Shown here: piece after piece, positions 51,638 through 62,209 of the stretch | Numbering within the stretch: the first letter of the stretch is position 1 | Layout: each line of letters begins with the position of its first letter | Assembly (NCBI RefSeq): GCF_013215345.1 | Contig: NZ_JABSOV010000016.1 | Coordinates: 1 to 63,262 of the forward strand | Length of the DNA stretch: 63,262 nt | Reading direction: 5' to 3' | DNA from: Colwellia sp. | Lineage (GTDB): Bacteria > Pseudomonadota > Gammaproteobacteria > Enterobacterales > Alteromonadaceae | Translations under genes and position numbers: made by a program | Notes under the pieces: model-generated | Told to the model about the DNA's origin: nothing | The model's input: the letters and a program-made list of their open reading frames with translations, nothing else | Databases searched by the model: none

Positions 51638-52656
51638 GAGTATAAAGCCAATGCAGTCAAACAGGCTTGTTGGTGATGAAAGCCTGAGTTTGGCGCTATG
51701 TTCATTGACTGACAGCTAAGTTCAGTGGAAAGCTGTAAACCAAAGCTTTGATTCGACGCCGTCAGCTCACCAATTAGGAAACTTAAATAGGCCAATTGTA
51801 TTTCGACATCATTACTCGGCATTTCGCTCAGTTTTAGCCAATGTAATTGACTTTGCTCTGCTTGATAGTGTTTTGAGTAATGTCCTTGTCCTTTTGCCAG
51901 TTGTTTCCAAGCCGTTCTGGCTTTTGATTCACCGCGAACAAAGCTCTTTAATTCGGAAAAATCATCAGTACCAACACTATTCGTACTTTGATAACTATCT
52001 ATACTCGGCTCATCGGCTTGCGCAGATAATTGATATTGATCGGCAATTAGGCTTTTTGCTTTAGGATAGATTATGGCGTAATGGCCAAAATCCAAAATTG
52101 ATTTACTTTTAAAAAGGCCTAAGGAATATTCACTAAAAACAGTGACTCTGCCTAGCCAGTGTTTACCACGCTGCAATGTTTTATAGACTAGCCTGAGCTC
52201 ATGACTGCCCTGCTGGCACAGTTCTATTTTCTCTACTTGGCTGTTTAACGCCTTATCAGTAAAATGAGCATTGATATCATAATGCGTTTTTTCAGTGGTT
52301 ATTTTAATGGCAAAATATAACACCTCTTCAGCATAACCTTGTTGTTTTGCCACGCTATAAAAACGCAATTGGGAAAAGTTATAAAAGCTATGCAGCATAA
52401 CACTGATAAATAAGCTGGCTAATAAATAGCTGAACAACAAAATAATATTATTTTGATAGTTAGTGCCTAATAAAAACACCAATACCACAAACCCTAGGTA
52501 CGCCAAACCAAAGCGAGTTGGGTATATCATGATGTTACGACTGTTTAGCTGATGTTCCTGCTGACTTGGGATCCTTCGCGCCAACCAACGTTCAAAGTGT
52601 TTTTGAAAAAAACGCCTAACCGGCCTAGCCAATGAAAATTTTGCAGTTGCTGCCAT
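51634..52656 (-). CDS. DUF58 protein of the MoxR operon
   Basis: A 340-residue protein with two N-terminal helices (residues about 50-90) and the DUF58 signature VGTDDFSELKSFVRGESKARTAWKQLAKG in the second half. It lies between moxR (22-base spacer) and the transglutaminase gene (4-base overlap). Its partners suggest a role in assembling or maturing an envelope complex; no catalytic site is seen. Confidence 0.9.
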   Translation of the reverse strand: MAATAKFSLARPVRRFFQKHFERWLARRIPSQQEHQLNSRNIMIYPTRFGLAYLGFVVLVFLLGTNYQNNIILLFSYLLASLFISVMLHSFYNFSQLRFYSVAKQQGYAEEVLYFAIKITTEKTHYDINAHFTDKALNSQVEKIELCQQGSHELRLVYKTLQRGKHWLGRVTVFSEYSLGLFKSKSILDFGHYAIIYPKAKSLIADQYQLSAQADEPSIDSYQSTNSVGTDDFSELKSFVRGESKARTAWKQLAKGQGHYSKHYQAEQSQLHWLKLSEMPSNDVEIQLAYLSFLIGELTASNQSFGLQLSTELSCQSMNIAPNSGFHHQQACLTALALYS

Positions 52657-52678
52657 AACTTACCCGTTACCTGCCTTG

Positions 52679-53740
52679 TTAGTAACCAAGGGGATTAAGC
52701 ACATCAACACTATTGAGTATTTGCCTAGCCACACTAGAGGACTCAAGCTGACTTGCATCTAACTGTCGGTTTGGTTGCATTTCTAATCGGTGTTGGCAAA
52801 CCACATAAAATACTGCCTGGACATCATCAGGTAAGACATAATCACGATTATCAATAAAAGCCATCGCTTTAGCGGCTTGCAATAATGCCTTGGAAGCTCG
52901 TGGTGATAACGGCTTACAGCTGATCTCGCTGGTAATTGTGTCAGTATTATTTACCGGACTAATGTGACCATTATATGCCCGTCTACTGACATGACTTAAA
53001 GCAATAATATATTCCAATACATCATTGGAAACACTCACTTGCGTGACGGCATCTTGCATCACTATAAGTTCTGCTTCGGCAATCACGCCTTCATTGTCAG
53101 CCTTACTGTTACCTTTGCTATCAGCTGAAGTTTGATTAGTCCGCTGTGAAGTATTTAATAGTATCTGTTTTTCGGCTTTTAAATCAGGAAAGCCGAGCGA
53201 TAAACGCATCATAAAACGGTCAAGTTGCGACTCGGGCAATGGATAGGTACCGGCATGAAACAAGGGGTTCTGAGTAGCAATAACAAAAAATGGCATAGGT
53301 AATTCATGGGTAATACCATCAATACTCACCTGCTGCTCAGCCATGGCTTCAAGCAGCGCACTTTGCGTTTTCGGGCTGGCTCGGTTAATTTCATCGGCCA
53401 AGACCACTTGATTAAATATCGGACCTTTATGGAGCTCAAAACGATTAGTTTCATTATCAAAGATAGAAAAGCCTACCACATCCGCGGGTAATAAATCATT
53501 GGTGAATTGCGTACGCTGATAACTTAACCCCAACGTGGTGGCTAAAACATGAGCCAGAGTTGTCTTGCCCATGCCGGGTAAGTCTTCTATTAATAAATGA
53601 CCTTGGGCAAGTAAACAAGCCAGGGCTAAGCGACATTCTTTCGGTTTACCTAATACCACTGACTCAATTTTATTTAAAATGGCAGTAATGGACTGCTGAC
53701 TGGCTTGTACGATATCGACAATTGGCGGCGTTTGCGGCAT
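52679..53740 (-). CDS. MoxR-family AAA+ ATPase
   Basis: A 353-residue AAA+ protein: Walker A DLPGMGKTTLAHVLA, Walker B VVLADEINRASPKTQSALLEAM, sensor ATQNP and the lid with SPRASKALLQAAKAMAF. MoxR ATPases act as chaperones for metal-cofactor or envelope proteins. An insert of about 40 residues (QTSADSKGNSKADNEG) precedes the sensor 2 region. The ATG directly follows a terminator's T tract and has no visible Shine-Dalgarno sequence. Confidence 0.92.
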   Translation of the reverse strand: MPQTPPIVDIVQASQQSITAILNKIESVVLGKPKECRLALACLLAQGHLLIEDLPGMGKTTLAHVLATTLGLSYQRTQFTNDLLPADVVGFSIFDNETNRFELHKGPIFNQVVLADEINRASPKTQSALLEAMAEQQVSIDGITHELPMPFFVIATQNPLFHAGTYPLPESQLDRFMMRLSLGFPDLKAEKQILLNTSQRTNQTSADSKGNSKADNEGVIAEAELIVMQDAVTQVSVSNDVLEYIIALSHVSRRAYNGHISPVNNTDTITSEISCKPLSPRASKALLQAAKAMAFIDNRDYVLPDDVQAVFYVVCQHRLEMQPNRQLDASQLESSSVARQILNSVDVLNPLGY

Positions 53741-53779
53741 AAAAAAACGTCTAATTATAAAGAGTTAATTAGACGTTTT
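53741..53779 (-). terminator. Rho-independent terminator of aroG, abutting the moxR start
   Basis: AAAACGTCTAATTA (53744-53757) and TAATTAGACGTTTT (53766-53779) form a perfect 14-bp stem with an 8-base loop. On the minus strand the T tract (53747-53741) runs straight into the moxR ATG. Confidence 0.8.
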
Positions 53780-53826
53780 AGCATGAATTGTCATTAAAGG
53801 GAATTACTAGCCCTTATATGTTTAGC

Positions 53827-54885
53827 TTAGTAGTTAATATTACGTCGGCTAACTACCGCTTCACTCAACTGACTTAATAACTGTTCGGTATCATTCCAGC
53901 CAATACAAGCATCGGTAATACTTTGGCCATAGACTGCCGCTTTACCGTTTATTAGACTTTGGTTGCCTTCAACTAAGTGACTTTCCACCATAACACCGAA
54001 GATATTATCGTTACCTTGGCTTATTTGCTCGCTAACATCTGTTGAAACCAACATTTGGTTTTCAAACTTTTTCTGTGAGTTAGCATGGCTAAAGTCAATC
54101 ATCACCTTGGTTTTCAATTCAGACGTTGATAGCTGCTCGGTTACCAATTTAACACTTTGTGCATCAAAGTTTGTGGTTTTTCCACCACGTAAAATGATAT
54201 GGCAATCGCCATTACCTGTGGTTTCAACAATAGCAGCATGACCAAATTTCGTTACTGATAAAAAGTGATGTGATGCGGCTGCTGAGCCTATGGCATCGAT
54301 AGCGATTTTTATGGTACCGTCAGTACCGTTTTTAAAGCCTACCGGGCAAGAAAGACCTGAAGCTAATTCACGGTGAACTTGTGATTCTGTAGTACGAGCG
54401 CCAATGGCTCCCCAACACATAAGATCCGCCATATATTGCGGCGTTATCATATCTAAGAATTCGCCCGCAGTAGGTAAACCGAGATCATTTAGCTCTACTA
54501 ATAACTTACGGCCTAGACGTAAACCGTCATTTAATTGAAAACTGTTATCCATATAAGGGTCATTGATCAAACCCTTCCAACCCACGGTAGTACGTGGCTT
54601 TTCAAAATAAACTCGCATGACAATTTCAAGACTACCTTTATACTTTTCACGTAATTTTACTAAGCGTTGGCCATATTCAAGCGCCGCTTTAGTGTCGTGA
54701 ATAGAGCAAGGACCAATCACTACTAATAAGCGATCATCTTTATCTTTGAGGATATTGTGTATAGCAGTTCTGCCGGCAACGACTGATTTAGTGGCTTGCT
54801 CTGACGCAGGAAATCGTTCCAATAAAGCGATTGGTGGTAATAAGTCTTTAATTTTGTTGATGCGTACATCGTCAGTTTGGTACAT
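53827..54885 (-). CDS. aroG: 3-deoxy-7-phosphoheptulonate synthase (DAHP synthase, AroG type)
   Basis: A 352-residue class I-alpha DAHP synthase, very close in pattern to E. coli AroG: LLVVIGPCSIHD with the metal Cys, EIVMRVYFEKPRTTVGWKGLINDP, GAIGARTTESQVHRELASGLSCPVGFKNGTDG, and IDFSHANS. It condenses phosphoenolpyruvate and erythrose 4-phosphate, the first step of aromatic amino acid synthesis. Which amino acid inhibits it cannot be told. An imperfect dyad, AGTACTCATTGTGCACT at 54931-54947, lies in its promoter region; I cannot assign it to TrpR or TyrR. Confidence 0.95.
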   Translation of the reverse strand: MYQTDDVRINKIKDLLPPIALLERFPASEQATKSVVAGRTAIHNILKDKDDRLLVVIGPCSIHDTKAALEYGQRLVKLREKYKGSLEIVMRVYFEKPRTTVGWKGLINDPYMDNSFQLNDGLRLGRKLLVELNDLGLPTAGEFLDMITPQYMADLMCWGAIGARTTESQVHRELASGLSCPVGFKNGTDGTIKIAIDAIGSAAASHHFLSVTKFGHAAIVETTGNGDCHIILRGGKTTNFDAQSVKLVTEQLSTSELKTKVMIDFSHANSQKKFENQMLVSTDVSEQISQGNDNIFGVMVESHLVEGNQSLINGKAAVYGQSITDACIGWNDTEQLLSQLSEAVVSRRNINY

Positions 54886-55244
54886 AGTTGGCTCTCTACT
54901 GCTCTTTCGTTACTTATTCATCACTAACATAGTACTCATTGTGCACTAATGTAGTGTTAGCATGAATGTTGACGATACTCATTGGCTTAGTTTTACTTTT
55001 CCTTCAACTTTAACAAATAGTTTAGTCTTCGCAAACTAACTGACCCTGAGTACCTATTATTAATTCCTAATTAGAATCCCAAAATCAATCTAGCAGTGTT
55101 GCTGGTTGAATACCATGAAAAATTGCTGTTCTAAGCTAGTTTTTAGAATATTTATTCTAACGCGGAAAATATCAGTAAAGACGTAGCAAATATTTAATCA
55201 ATATTTGCTACAGTTAAGATGGCTTAACACCTTCAAGTAAATGA
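54886..55244. other. Intergenic region upstream of aroG
   Basis: These 359 bases hold no gene. The aroG promoter must lie in the left part, where an imperfect palindrome sits at 54931-54947. The sequence ATATTTGCTACAGTTAAGATGGCTTAAC near 55200 precedes the DUF5062 stop and shows no clear terminator. Confidence 0.45.
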
Positions 55245-55505
55245 TTACTTAAGTAAAGCATGGCCTTCTGGTAACTGCTTGGCGATCCAAAGAGCGAGTT
55301 TATGTTTCATGTTAGGTTGGTCTTCATTGTCGACTGCTAACGGTTGAATGAGATTATCGCTGACTAATAAACGATAAAGGCTTTCGATTTTATCTTTGGC
55401 CGAATTAGTTGCCGCAAAAGCATTATAGCCACGGTTTACCGCATATTTTTCACCAATGGTTAATGCTTTCTTTAGTAATTCAGCTTCATTTTTTAATTTT
55501 TTCAT
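55245..55505 (-). CDS. DUF5062 family protein
   Basis: An 86-residue protein, MKKLKNEAELLKKALTIGEK onward, with AVNRGYNAFAATNSAKDKIESLYRLLV, matching the small DUF5062 family of marine gammaproteobacteria. The ATG at 55505 has AGGA nine bases upstream, in preference to a longer start at 55526. Function unknown. Confidence 0.8.
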   Translation of the reverse strand: MKKLKNEAELLKKALTIGEKYAVNRGYNAFAATNSAKDKIESLYRLLVSDNLIQPLAVDNEDQPNMKHKLALWIAKQLPEGHALLK

Positions 55506-55768
55506 CGAATAGTGTCCTAGTAGCAATCTTAATTGTTATTACCATGCGTTAAATGCCCAAGAAACACAAGCTTAAATACACAGACAAACACCGGCAAAGC
55601 CCTCTAAATATGACTAATAAACAATCAATTACAAATTTAATGACTTGCAGACTATTCTATTGATTTACATCATATAGACAACTTTTTAGTCTTGTATAAT
55701 TCGCCTATAAATTTATATTTTCATTTGATTTTTCCATTTAACATTACTATTTAATATCAGGGGTAACT

Positions 55769-56791
55769 ATGCCTTTATCACGTACCAAAAATTTGCAACA
55801 CAAAGCTTATATCCCTTTATCTGCTCGAGAGAATCAATACTTGATGGCTAAAATTCCTTTAACCGATGAGTTATTAGCACAATACCAAGGGCATATTGAA
55901 CAAAGCAGTGCCAGACCTTATGAGAAACTCTATCAAGACTTAGCCGACAAGTTCTTTGCTATCAATGATAGTTTCTCACTAGAGAGTACTCAGTTTATTG
56001 CCAATGATAAATTTGCTCGGGTACGCTTTAGTCCGGAAAAATTTACTGCCCAAACCAAACAGCAAGTGTTATTTTTATACAACCCTAAATATCACACCAG
56101 CCGAAATACCTTTTTCAATGGTGCCAACAGAGCTAAAAAGATAACGTTAATATTTTTAGCTAACGGTGAAGATATTCGTGGTCAATCAGCCAAATTTCAT
56201 CAGCTAGTCACTAAGGCATTAACCGCTTTTGCTAGTAAAGCTAACATTGACCTGCAACAGATTAGGGTCAGTGATCATCAACATTTAACCTATGATTTGT
56301 TTGCTAAAAATAAAGGCATTGACGGTAGTCAGGCACATAAATTTAGAGCTATTTCTGACAGATACTTAGCAGACCAATACCAATTACCAGCGCAGACGAA
56401 GGCGTTAACCTATGCGGTAGTCGATTTCCCTATTAACCGACGAGTCCGTGCCTTGGTTAGCCATGACGAAAACCCGCAAGAGCGTTATAACCCCTTATAT
56501 AACCTTATCGCTGATGCTTTTATTAGTACCGCTAAAAACCACAACTTAAATAACGGTGCTGTCGTCGCTAATGGCCTAGTACCAATTGTACGTTCGGGGG
56601 AGGATGAAAATGTGGTCACTGCTGGCGAGTTATTAATGCTTGGCTACAACCCACAACATACCAGTTGTGGTTATACCTGTAAGTGGAATTCGGCAAAATT
56701 AGTCGACAGTGTGCAACTCATTTTTGTTGCTAGTGAGCAAGAAAAAATGATGGTTCGATTGCATCAACATGTTGGCTTTCAACTAGGCTAG
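55769..56791 (+). CDS. DUF3083 family protein
   Basis: A 340-residue soluble protein that I recognise as the DUF3083 family of Alteromonadales. Notable segments are YDLFAKNKGIDGSQAHKFRA, the basic DFPINRRVRALVSHDENPQERYNPLY, and a Cys pair in HTSCGYTCKWNSAKL. SD AGGGG precedes the ATG. No function is known to me. It is a single gene. Confidence 0.8.
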   Translation: MPLSRTKNLQHKAYIPLSARENQYLMAKIPLTDELLAQYQGHIEQSSARPYEKLYQDLADKFFAINDSFSLESTQFIANDKFARVRFSPEKFTAQTKQQVLFLYNPKYHTSRNTFFNGANRAKKITLIFLANGEDIRGQSAKFHQLVTKALTAFASKANIDLQQIRVSDHQHLTYDLFAKNKGIDGSQAHKFRAISDRYLADQYQLPAQTKALTYAVVDFPINRRVRALVSHDENPQERYNPLYNLIADAFISTAKNHNLNNGAVVANGLVPIVRSGEDENVVTAGELLMLGYNPQHTSCGYTCKWNSAKLVDSVQLIFVASEQEKMMVRLHQHVGFQLG

Positions 56792-56968
56792 CTAAGTTTG
56801 CCCTGCATTTAACTCTTAGCCGAACAGAGTTAGTCTTCACTAAGTATGTTCGGCTATTTTGTAACAATCTATTTTGTTACTTTTATTAATTTCGAGTCCT
56901 TTTCCCGTCATCAATCCTAGTTAACGCTTATACTGATAACCAAGGGGTTATGCTTGCTGGAGGTTATT

Positions 56969-57184
56969 ATGTTTTTAAAAAATAGAAAGAATGGTGATAT
57001 GGTCGATGTCGATAAAATCCAAGATTTAACCAATTTGTATCATGAAAAGGTTTTAGGTAGTTATCAAGTTGGCGAAGAGGTACAAGATCCACAAGAGTTT
57101 GCCAAAGCTGAATTAACCTTTTTATCTGGTGAAGACTTACCACGCTGTTGGACCGACCCTAATTATAGAAGCCATAAAAAGTAG
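56969..57184 (+). CDS. Small conserved protein of unknown function
   Basis: A 71-residue acidic protein, MFLKNRKNGDMVDVDKIQDL to a C-terminus LSGEDLPRCWTDPNYRSHKK. SD GGAGG lies six bases before the ATG at 56969, better than the TTG at 56954. The PRCWxDPxYR ending is something I associate with a small family annotated loosely as acetyltransferase in Vibrio and Shewanella, with no fold support. Confidence 0.75.
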   Translation: MFLKNRKNGDMVDVDKIQDLTNLYHEKVLGSYQVGEEVQDPQEFAKAELTFLSGEDLPRCWTDPNYRSHKK

Positions 57185-57384
57185 CTTTGCTAAAAACAGT
57201 TTTGCTCAACAACTCGATAACAGGCACTGATACTGACATTTCTATTGGGGGAGATAATAATTAATTCTCCCCTTTTATCACCGATTAGCTCACCCATATA
57301 ATCATAAAAACACCTGCTATTAAGCAACTGTACCTTATTTGAACTAAAATAATACTAAGTGGTAATTAACTTGAGTGTTCAGTT

Positions 57385-58752
57385 ATGTTGCGCTGGTTAT
57401 TTTTCATCATACTTAGCAACCCTTTTATGCTCAGCGACTTATTAGCTGCAGAGCAGCCGCTTTCTGCCCAACCACATATCCCCGTGTTAACCATCAAAGG
57501 CGCTATTGGCCCTGCGGTGAGTGACTATATTGCCAAAGAAATTAGCAAAGCAAATCAACAGGCTCAAGCTTCGGCCATACTGCTTATTCTTGATACACCA
57601 GGAGGTTTAAGTAGTAGTTTACGCGATATAAATCAACGTATACTTGATTCAGACATTCCTCTTTTGTGCTTAGTTTTCCCGCAAGGTGCACGCGCAGCCA
57701 GTGCTGGTACTTATATACTTTATGCTTGCCATATAGCGGCAATGTCCTCAGCGACCACTTTGGGAGCAGCCACACCGGTAAATATTGGTGGGGGTTTTAC
57801 CCCAAAGCAAGAAGGCAAAGAAGCTAAACAACAAAAATCAGCCATGGAGAAAAAAGTCCTTAATGATGCCATTGCTTACATCCGCTCTTTAGCCCAATTA
57901 AGAGGCCGAAATGTGAAATGGGCAGAGCTAGCCGTGAGTGAAGGCGCCACCTTATCTGCTCAAGAAGCCTTAGCAAAAAATGTAATTAACTATTTAGTAG
58001 AAAGCCCTGAGCAATTACTACAAGCACTTGATGGCCAAACCATCATAGTTAAAAAACATCAGTACAAATTAAAGCTCGCGGGTGCGCAGTTAGACTACCG
58101 CCAGCCAGACTGGCGCAGTAAGTTTATTGCCACCATTACCGATCCTAATATTGCTTATATTTTAATGTTAATTGGTATCTATGGCATATTACTCGAATTC
58201 TATAATCCCGGCATTGGCATAGCCGGGGTTACTGGTGCTATTTCCTTGTTTATTGCCCTTTATGCTTTTCAGCTTTTACCAATTAACTACGCTGGTTTGG
58301 CATTATTATTACTGGGCATCACCTTACTTATTGTCGAGTCTATGATCCCGAGTTTTGGTGTCTTTGGCATAGGTGGCTTAATCGCCTTTGTCTTAGGCTC
58401 TATTTTTCTAATAGATACCGAGCAACAACAGTTTCAAGTATCGCTTAAGCTCATCTTTACCCTAGCTATTGCTAGTGGCTCATTTATTGTCTTTATGCTC
58501 GGATATATATGGCGCCTGCGTAATAATCAAGTCGTTAGTGGTATAGAAGCGCTCGTTGGCGCCCAAGGTACAGTACTAGAGAATTTCACTGGTGCTGGGT
58601 TTATTTTATTAAAAGGCGAGCGCTGGGCGGCAGTTAGTCCGGCACAGCTGCAACAAGGCGAGCAAGTGACGGTAAATAGCATTAAAGGTTTAACGGTTAG
58701 CGTAACAAAGTCCGCTAATCCTAAGAAAAACTCCCCAGAAATAGAGAGGTAG
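57385..58752 (+). CDS. NfeD-type membrane-bound ClpP-class serine protease
   Basis: A 455-residue protein: signal peptide, ClpP-like protease domain with [15 protein letters not shown] and the nucleophile Ser in [12 protein letters not shown], four to five helices (about 245-375), and a C-terminal OB-fold NfeD domain ([24 protein letters not shown]). It is coupled to the SPFH gene downstream, the classic nfeD-stomatin pair for membrane quality control. Confidence 0.93.
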   Translation: MLRWLFFIILSNPFMLSDLLAAEQPLSAQPHIPVLTIKGAIGPAVSDYIAKEISKANQQAQASAILLILDTPGGLSSSLRDINQRILDSDIPLLCLVFPQGARAASAGTYILYACHIAAMSSATTLGAATPVNIGGGFTPKQEGKEAKQQKSAMEKKVLNDAIAYIRSLAQLRGRNVKWAELAVSEGATLSAQEALAKNVINYLVESPEQLLQALDGQTIIVKKHQYKLKLAGAQLDYRQPDWRSKFIATITDPNIAYILMLIGIYGILLEFYNPGIGIAGVTGAISLFIALYAFQLLPINYAGLALLLLGITLLIVESMIPSFGVFGIGGLIAFVLGSIFLIDTEQQQFQVSLKLIFTLAIASGSFIVFMLGYIWRLRNNQVVSGIEALVGAQGTVLENFTGAGFILLKGERWAAVSPAQLQQGEQVTVNSIKGLTVSVTKSANPKKNSPEIER

Positions 58753-58757
58753 TGACT

Positions 58758-59609
58758 ATGATGGAAATTTTAATTAATACCGGTATGTTGATGCCAATAA
58801 CAATCATTAGTTTAGTGTTACTGTTTGCTTTTAGTTTGTTTAGGGTTTTACGGGAGTACGAGCGTGGCGTGATATTTTTCTTAGGCCGTTTTGAAAAGGT
58901 AAAAGGACCTGGCTTGATCATAGTGATACCTATCATTCAACAAATGGTGCGAGTTGATTTACGTACTGTCGTTATGGATGTGCCCAGTCAAGATGTCATT
59001 AGTCGCGATAATGTTTCAGTGCGAGTTAATGCCGTCATTTATTTTCGGGTTACCGACCCACAAAAGGCCATCATTAATGTCGAGAACTTCTTACAAGCAA
59101 CATCACAATTAGCGCAAACAACCTTAAGGTCGGTTCTTGGTCAACATGAATTAGATGAAATGCTTGCCAACCGAGATATGCTTAATACCGATATACAAGC
59201 AATATTGGATGCTCGTACCGACGGTTGGGGCATCAAAGTATCCAATGTCGAAATAAAACATGTCGACTTGAATGAAAACATGATCAGAGCCATTGCTCGG
59301 CAAGCAGAGGCAGAGCGAACTCGGCGAGCTAAGGTCATTCATGCCTCGGGAGAAATGGAAGCCTCCACTAAGTTAGTTGAGGCTGCTAGTAAATTAGCTT
59401 TGGAGCCAAATGCTATTTTATTACGTTATTTGCAAACCTTGACAGAAATTGCCGGTGAAAAGAATTCCACCATATTATTTCCTTTGCCGATGGAATTGAT
59501 GAAGGGCATATTTAATCAAAATGCTCCGCCCGAACAGAAAAGTACTCAACACGAATCTCAACAAGGCTCCGAAAAAGGCTCCGAACAAGATAAGGCGCCA
59601 ACTAGCTAA
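58758..59609 (+). CDS. SPFH/stomatin (slipin) family membrane protein
   Basis: About 283 residues: one N-terminal helix ([18 protein letters not shown]), the SPFH domain ([34 protein letters not shown] to [15 protein letters not shown]) and a Gln/Ser-rich tail. ATG 58758 follows GAGAGG by eight bases. It probably scaffolds the NfeD protease in membrane microdomains. Confidence 0.92.
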   Translation: MMEILINTGMLMPITIISLVLLFAFSLFRVLREYERGVIFFLGRFEKVKGPGLIIVIPIIQQMVRVDLRTVVMDVPSQDVISRDNVSVRVNAVIYFRVTDPQKAIINVENFLQATSQLAQTTLRSVLGQHELDEMLANRDMLNTDIQAILDARTDGWGIKVSNVEIKHVDLNENMIRAIARQAEAERTRRAKVIHASGEMEASTKLVEAASKLALEPNAILLRYLQTLTEIAGEKNSTILFPLPMELMKGIFNQNAPPEQKSTQHESQQGSEKGSEQDKAPTS

Positions 59610-59691
59610 GCTAGTCACTAAATCGCCATGAAGAGTAATTATTGCTTAGCTGTATTTGTTCACACTGCTGCTTAGCAATTTTATTAACTTA

Positions 59692-60663
59692 TTATCTACG
59701 TGACCAATAAGTAACCTCTTGCTCAGTCAAAAACTGCTCTGCGCCCTCTCCTTGCAACAAGGCTAGCGTCGCTAACATACCCGCTTGAATACATTGCGGT
59801 GCCAGCGTGGTGATTGACTTGGGTCCCTGCTCAATTGGCCAGCCAGTTAACGCATTAAGCACGTGACTATAACGCCGGCCATCTTTAACTAAAAAACGCT
59901 TACTATCACCACTGGTTGCTAAGGCGCCTTGATATAAAGCCACTATGGTATCTTTGTCATCTTTATTATTGTCGTTGTTTAACTTAGTTTCCTCAATTGA
60001 CTCTATGGCAACTTGCCAGGGCAGACCGTTTAGTCTTGGCCCAGTTACCGCCAAATCTCCGCCCAGATTAACCAGCACTGGTAGCTTTGTTATTTGCTTA
60101 GCTAATAAAATACCGCGGTCAACGGCATACTCTTTACCAATGCCGCCAAAATCAAGGGCCATGCCTTTGGGTAAGGTAATGCTATTTGGCTGGTAACTAA
60201 TATTTTTCCAGCCAACTAAGGGTAAAACACCGGCAACCTGCTTTGCTGAAGCGATATTACCGCTGCCATCAAAGTGCCAGACTTGATTAAGAATACCGGC
60301 GCTAATATCAAATAAGCCATCACTGAGCTGATAACACTGCTCAGCAAAGTTTAATAACAGGTAGCATTCTTCATCGATAGCAATGCTCTGCCCGGCACTG
60401 TTATTAATTTGGTAACAGACACTGTTTTTGTTATAACGACTAAACTTGTCTTCAATACGCCAAACCTCATCACTGACTGCACGGCCGACCAGCTTTGCTA
60501 AGCGTAAGTCATTTGTTTGCATCAGTACTTCACATGGGCTGGCCATGGCATCAAAAGAGAGTACATAGCCCTGCTCTTGGGCTTTGACCGACAGGATTCG
60601 CTGACTACTCTTAATCGTTTTTTTAATGGTATTGTTAATTGCTTTGTTAATTATTTTATTCAT
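59692..60663 (-). CDS. apbE: FAD:protein FMN transferase (ApbE)
   Basis: A 323-residue flavin transferase: FDAMASPCEV, LPKGMALDFGGIGKEYAVDRG, LVNLGGDLAVTG, ALATSGDSKRF and YSHVLNALTGWP with the catalytic Asp/Ser sites of the family. It attaches FMN to a Thr/Ser of target proteins. The N-terminus (MNKIINKAINNTIKKTIKSS) lacks a lipobox and looks cytoplasmic or mis-started. An Asn/Asp-rich insert interrupts it near 238. It is the last gene after DUF4266 and DUF3570; its flavinylation target is not evident here. Confidence 0.92.
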   Translation of the reverse strand: MNKIINKAINNTIKKTIKSSQRILSVKAQEQGYVLSFDAMASPCEVLMQTNDLRLAKLVGRAVSDEVWRIEDKFSRYNKNSVCYQINNSAGQSIAIDEECYLLLNFAEQCYQLSDGLFDISAGILNQVWHFDGSGNIASAKQVAGVLPLVGWKNISYQPNSITLPKGMALDFGGIGKEYAVDRGILLAKQITKLPVLVNLGGDLAVTGPRLNGLPWQVAIESIEETKLNNDNNKDDKDTIVALYQGALATSGDSKRFLVKDGRRYSHVLNALTGWPIEQGPKSITTLAPQCIQAGMLATLALLQGEGAEQFLTEQEVTYWSRR

Positions 60664-60783
60664 TGTGCTGCTAATAGCATTGTTCTTTGACCTTACTATC
60701 AGGGGAGAATTTAAGATTAACTTTCAGAGCAACATTCAAATTGAGTGCCATAACATTTTCCATATTAATTACCCTATCAAGTA

Positions 60784-62172
60784 TCACAAAAACGAATAAC
60801 TCAGCTGGAATATAACCGCTTGCACAACGGGATAAACAGTTAAGTTCGACAGTTCACTAGGCTCATCAAAACCGGCATTGCTTGGCATTTGTCGATAATA
60901 CTCTAACCTTACGGAGAAATCGTTGCCATTATTTAGACTAAAACCATACTTTACTCCAAGAGTCACAGCGTCCATTTCACCGATGCGGTAATCGGCACTG
61001 ATATAGTTTTCTTCCGGCGAGGCATGACTTTCTTGTCCAGAAAAAGTATAAGGGCGATAAAACTCGGCAGCACTTTGTTGGTAATAACGGATATGCGGCT
61101 GAAGGTAGCTTTGTTTACCGAAGCGACTAGATAGCGGCATGTACAAAGTGCTATCTAGGGTGTGCGATTTAATTTGCCAATCGTCCCACATATAACGATA
61201 TGAAATATCGAGCACACTGTTCAATAAGTTTTGGTCAAAATGGTATTTAGCTTGAGCAAAAGTACTTTGCTTATTACGTTCATCCGGCCTGTACTCATAG
61301 ATATAATCTTGCACAGTGCCTTGTTGATCTAAAACACTGACAATTTTAAAGGGATCAGTTAAATAACCTCGCACCATAGAGTAAGAATAATTAAACTGAG
61401 TGATCATCCTCCTGTTAATCACCTGGGTGAAACCCAATAACACATCACTAGTGACCTTTTTCTCACTACTTCCTATACGTGTTTTAGCAAACTCTTCATC
61501 CCAACTTACCGAACTACTATCACCAATAAGCATTTCAGCATAAGGCTTAGGTATGCCGCCCATAGGGGTAAAGGTATCTTGAAAATGACTTAGCCCTAAT
61601 GAAATAGTTGAGTTTTTCTTATAAAAATCCACCGCCAAATTACCATTAACCCCTAGGGATAAATAATCAAATTCTTTAGAGAAATGTCCGCCAATACTGG
61701 CAGTATAATTTTCAGCTAAGGGTTGAGTCCACTGAGCGTTTAACTGTACTCGAGTATCTTTGAAGGTGTCATCAAGGGGCGTTTCCCCTGCAGGGGTAAT
61801 ATATTGACCCTCACCTGAGGGGCGAGTAAATGTTTGCGCCTGCGCTTGTACCACAGCGCCATTCGCCGAAGCGCCGGTTAAAGAATCGATAGTCAATTTT
61901 AAATTTAATATTTCATCGTTAGCAAAGGTTTTGTTGCCGCTGACAATCAGCTCAGCCGCGGTTACTCGCTCGCCTTCAGAATAAAATAAAAAGGCGCTCT
62001 CAAATTGCCAATCTTTTAACACTTCAGCTTTGGCGTCATTCACTATAACACCAGTACCTAATAAAGCGCCGGCTGCCAAAGATAAAGCCATTTTGACATT
62101 AGCTTTTTTAAGCTGGCTATGCTGATTAGTTTGGCTAGGTTGCTTACTGTTTTTATTGTCTGGATAGCTCAT
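60784..62172 (-). CDS. DUF3570 outer-membrane beta-barrel protein
   Basis: A 462-residue exported protein. A helix near residues 28-45 ends at NDAKAE as a signal. Many amphipathic strands follow (YTASIGGHFSKEFDYLSLGV, NSTISLGLSHFQDTF) and the C-terminus is VVQAVIFQLSYSFL, a barrel-like ending. DUF3570 genes typically sit between DUF4266 and apbE genes, as here; the spacing to DUF4266 is 37 bases. Function is unknown, perhaps as the outer-membrane partner of the small lipoprotein. Confidence 0.88.
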   Translation of the reverse strand: MSYPDNKNSKQPSQTNQHSQLKKANVKMALSLAAGALLGTGVIVNDAKAEVLKDWQFESAFLFYSEGERVTAAELIVSGNKTFANDEILNLKLTIDSLTGASANGAVVQAQAQTFTRPSGEGQYITPAGETPLDDTFKDTRVQLNAQWTQPLAENYTASIGGHFSKEFDYLSLGVNGNLAVDFYKKNSTISLGLSHFQDTFTPMGGIPKPYAEMLIGDSSSVSWDEEFAKTRIGSSEKKVTSDVLLGFTQVINRRMITQFNYSYSMVRGYLTDPFKIVSVLDQQGTVQDYIYEYRPDERNKQSTFAQAKYHFDQNLLNSVLDISYRYMWDDWQIKSHTLDSTLYMPLSSRFGKQSYLQPHIRYYQQSAAEFYRPYTFSGQESHASPEENYISADYRIGEMDAVTLGVKYGFSLNNGNDFSVRLEYYRQMPSNAGFDEPSELSNLTVYPVVQAVIFQLSYSFL

Positions 62173-62209
62173 CTATATATTGATAGTTACTGCTTGTTTA
62201 ACCAATCGG

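Noticed and set aside
54931-54947. A TrpR or TyrR operator upstream of aroG
   Set aside because: The dyad is imperfect (6 of 8) and lacks the CTAG core or the TGTAAA-N6-TTTACA pattern.
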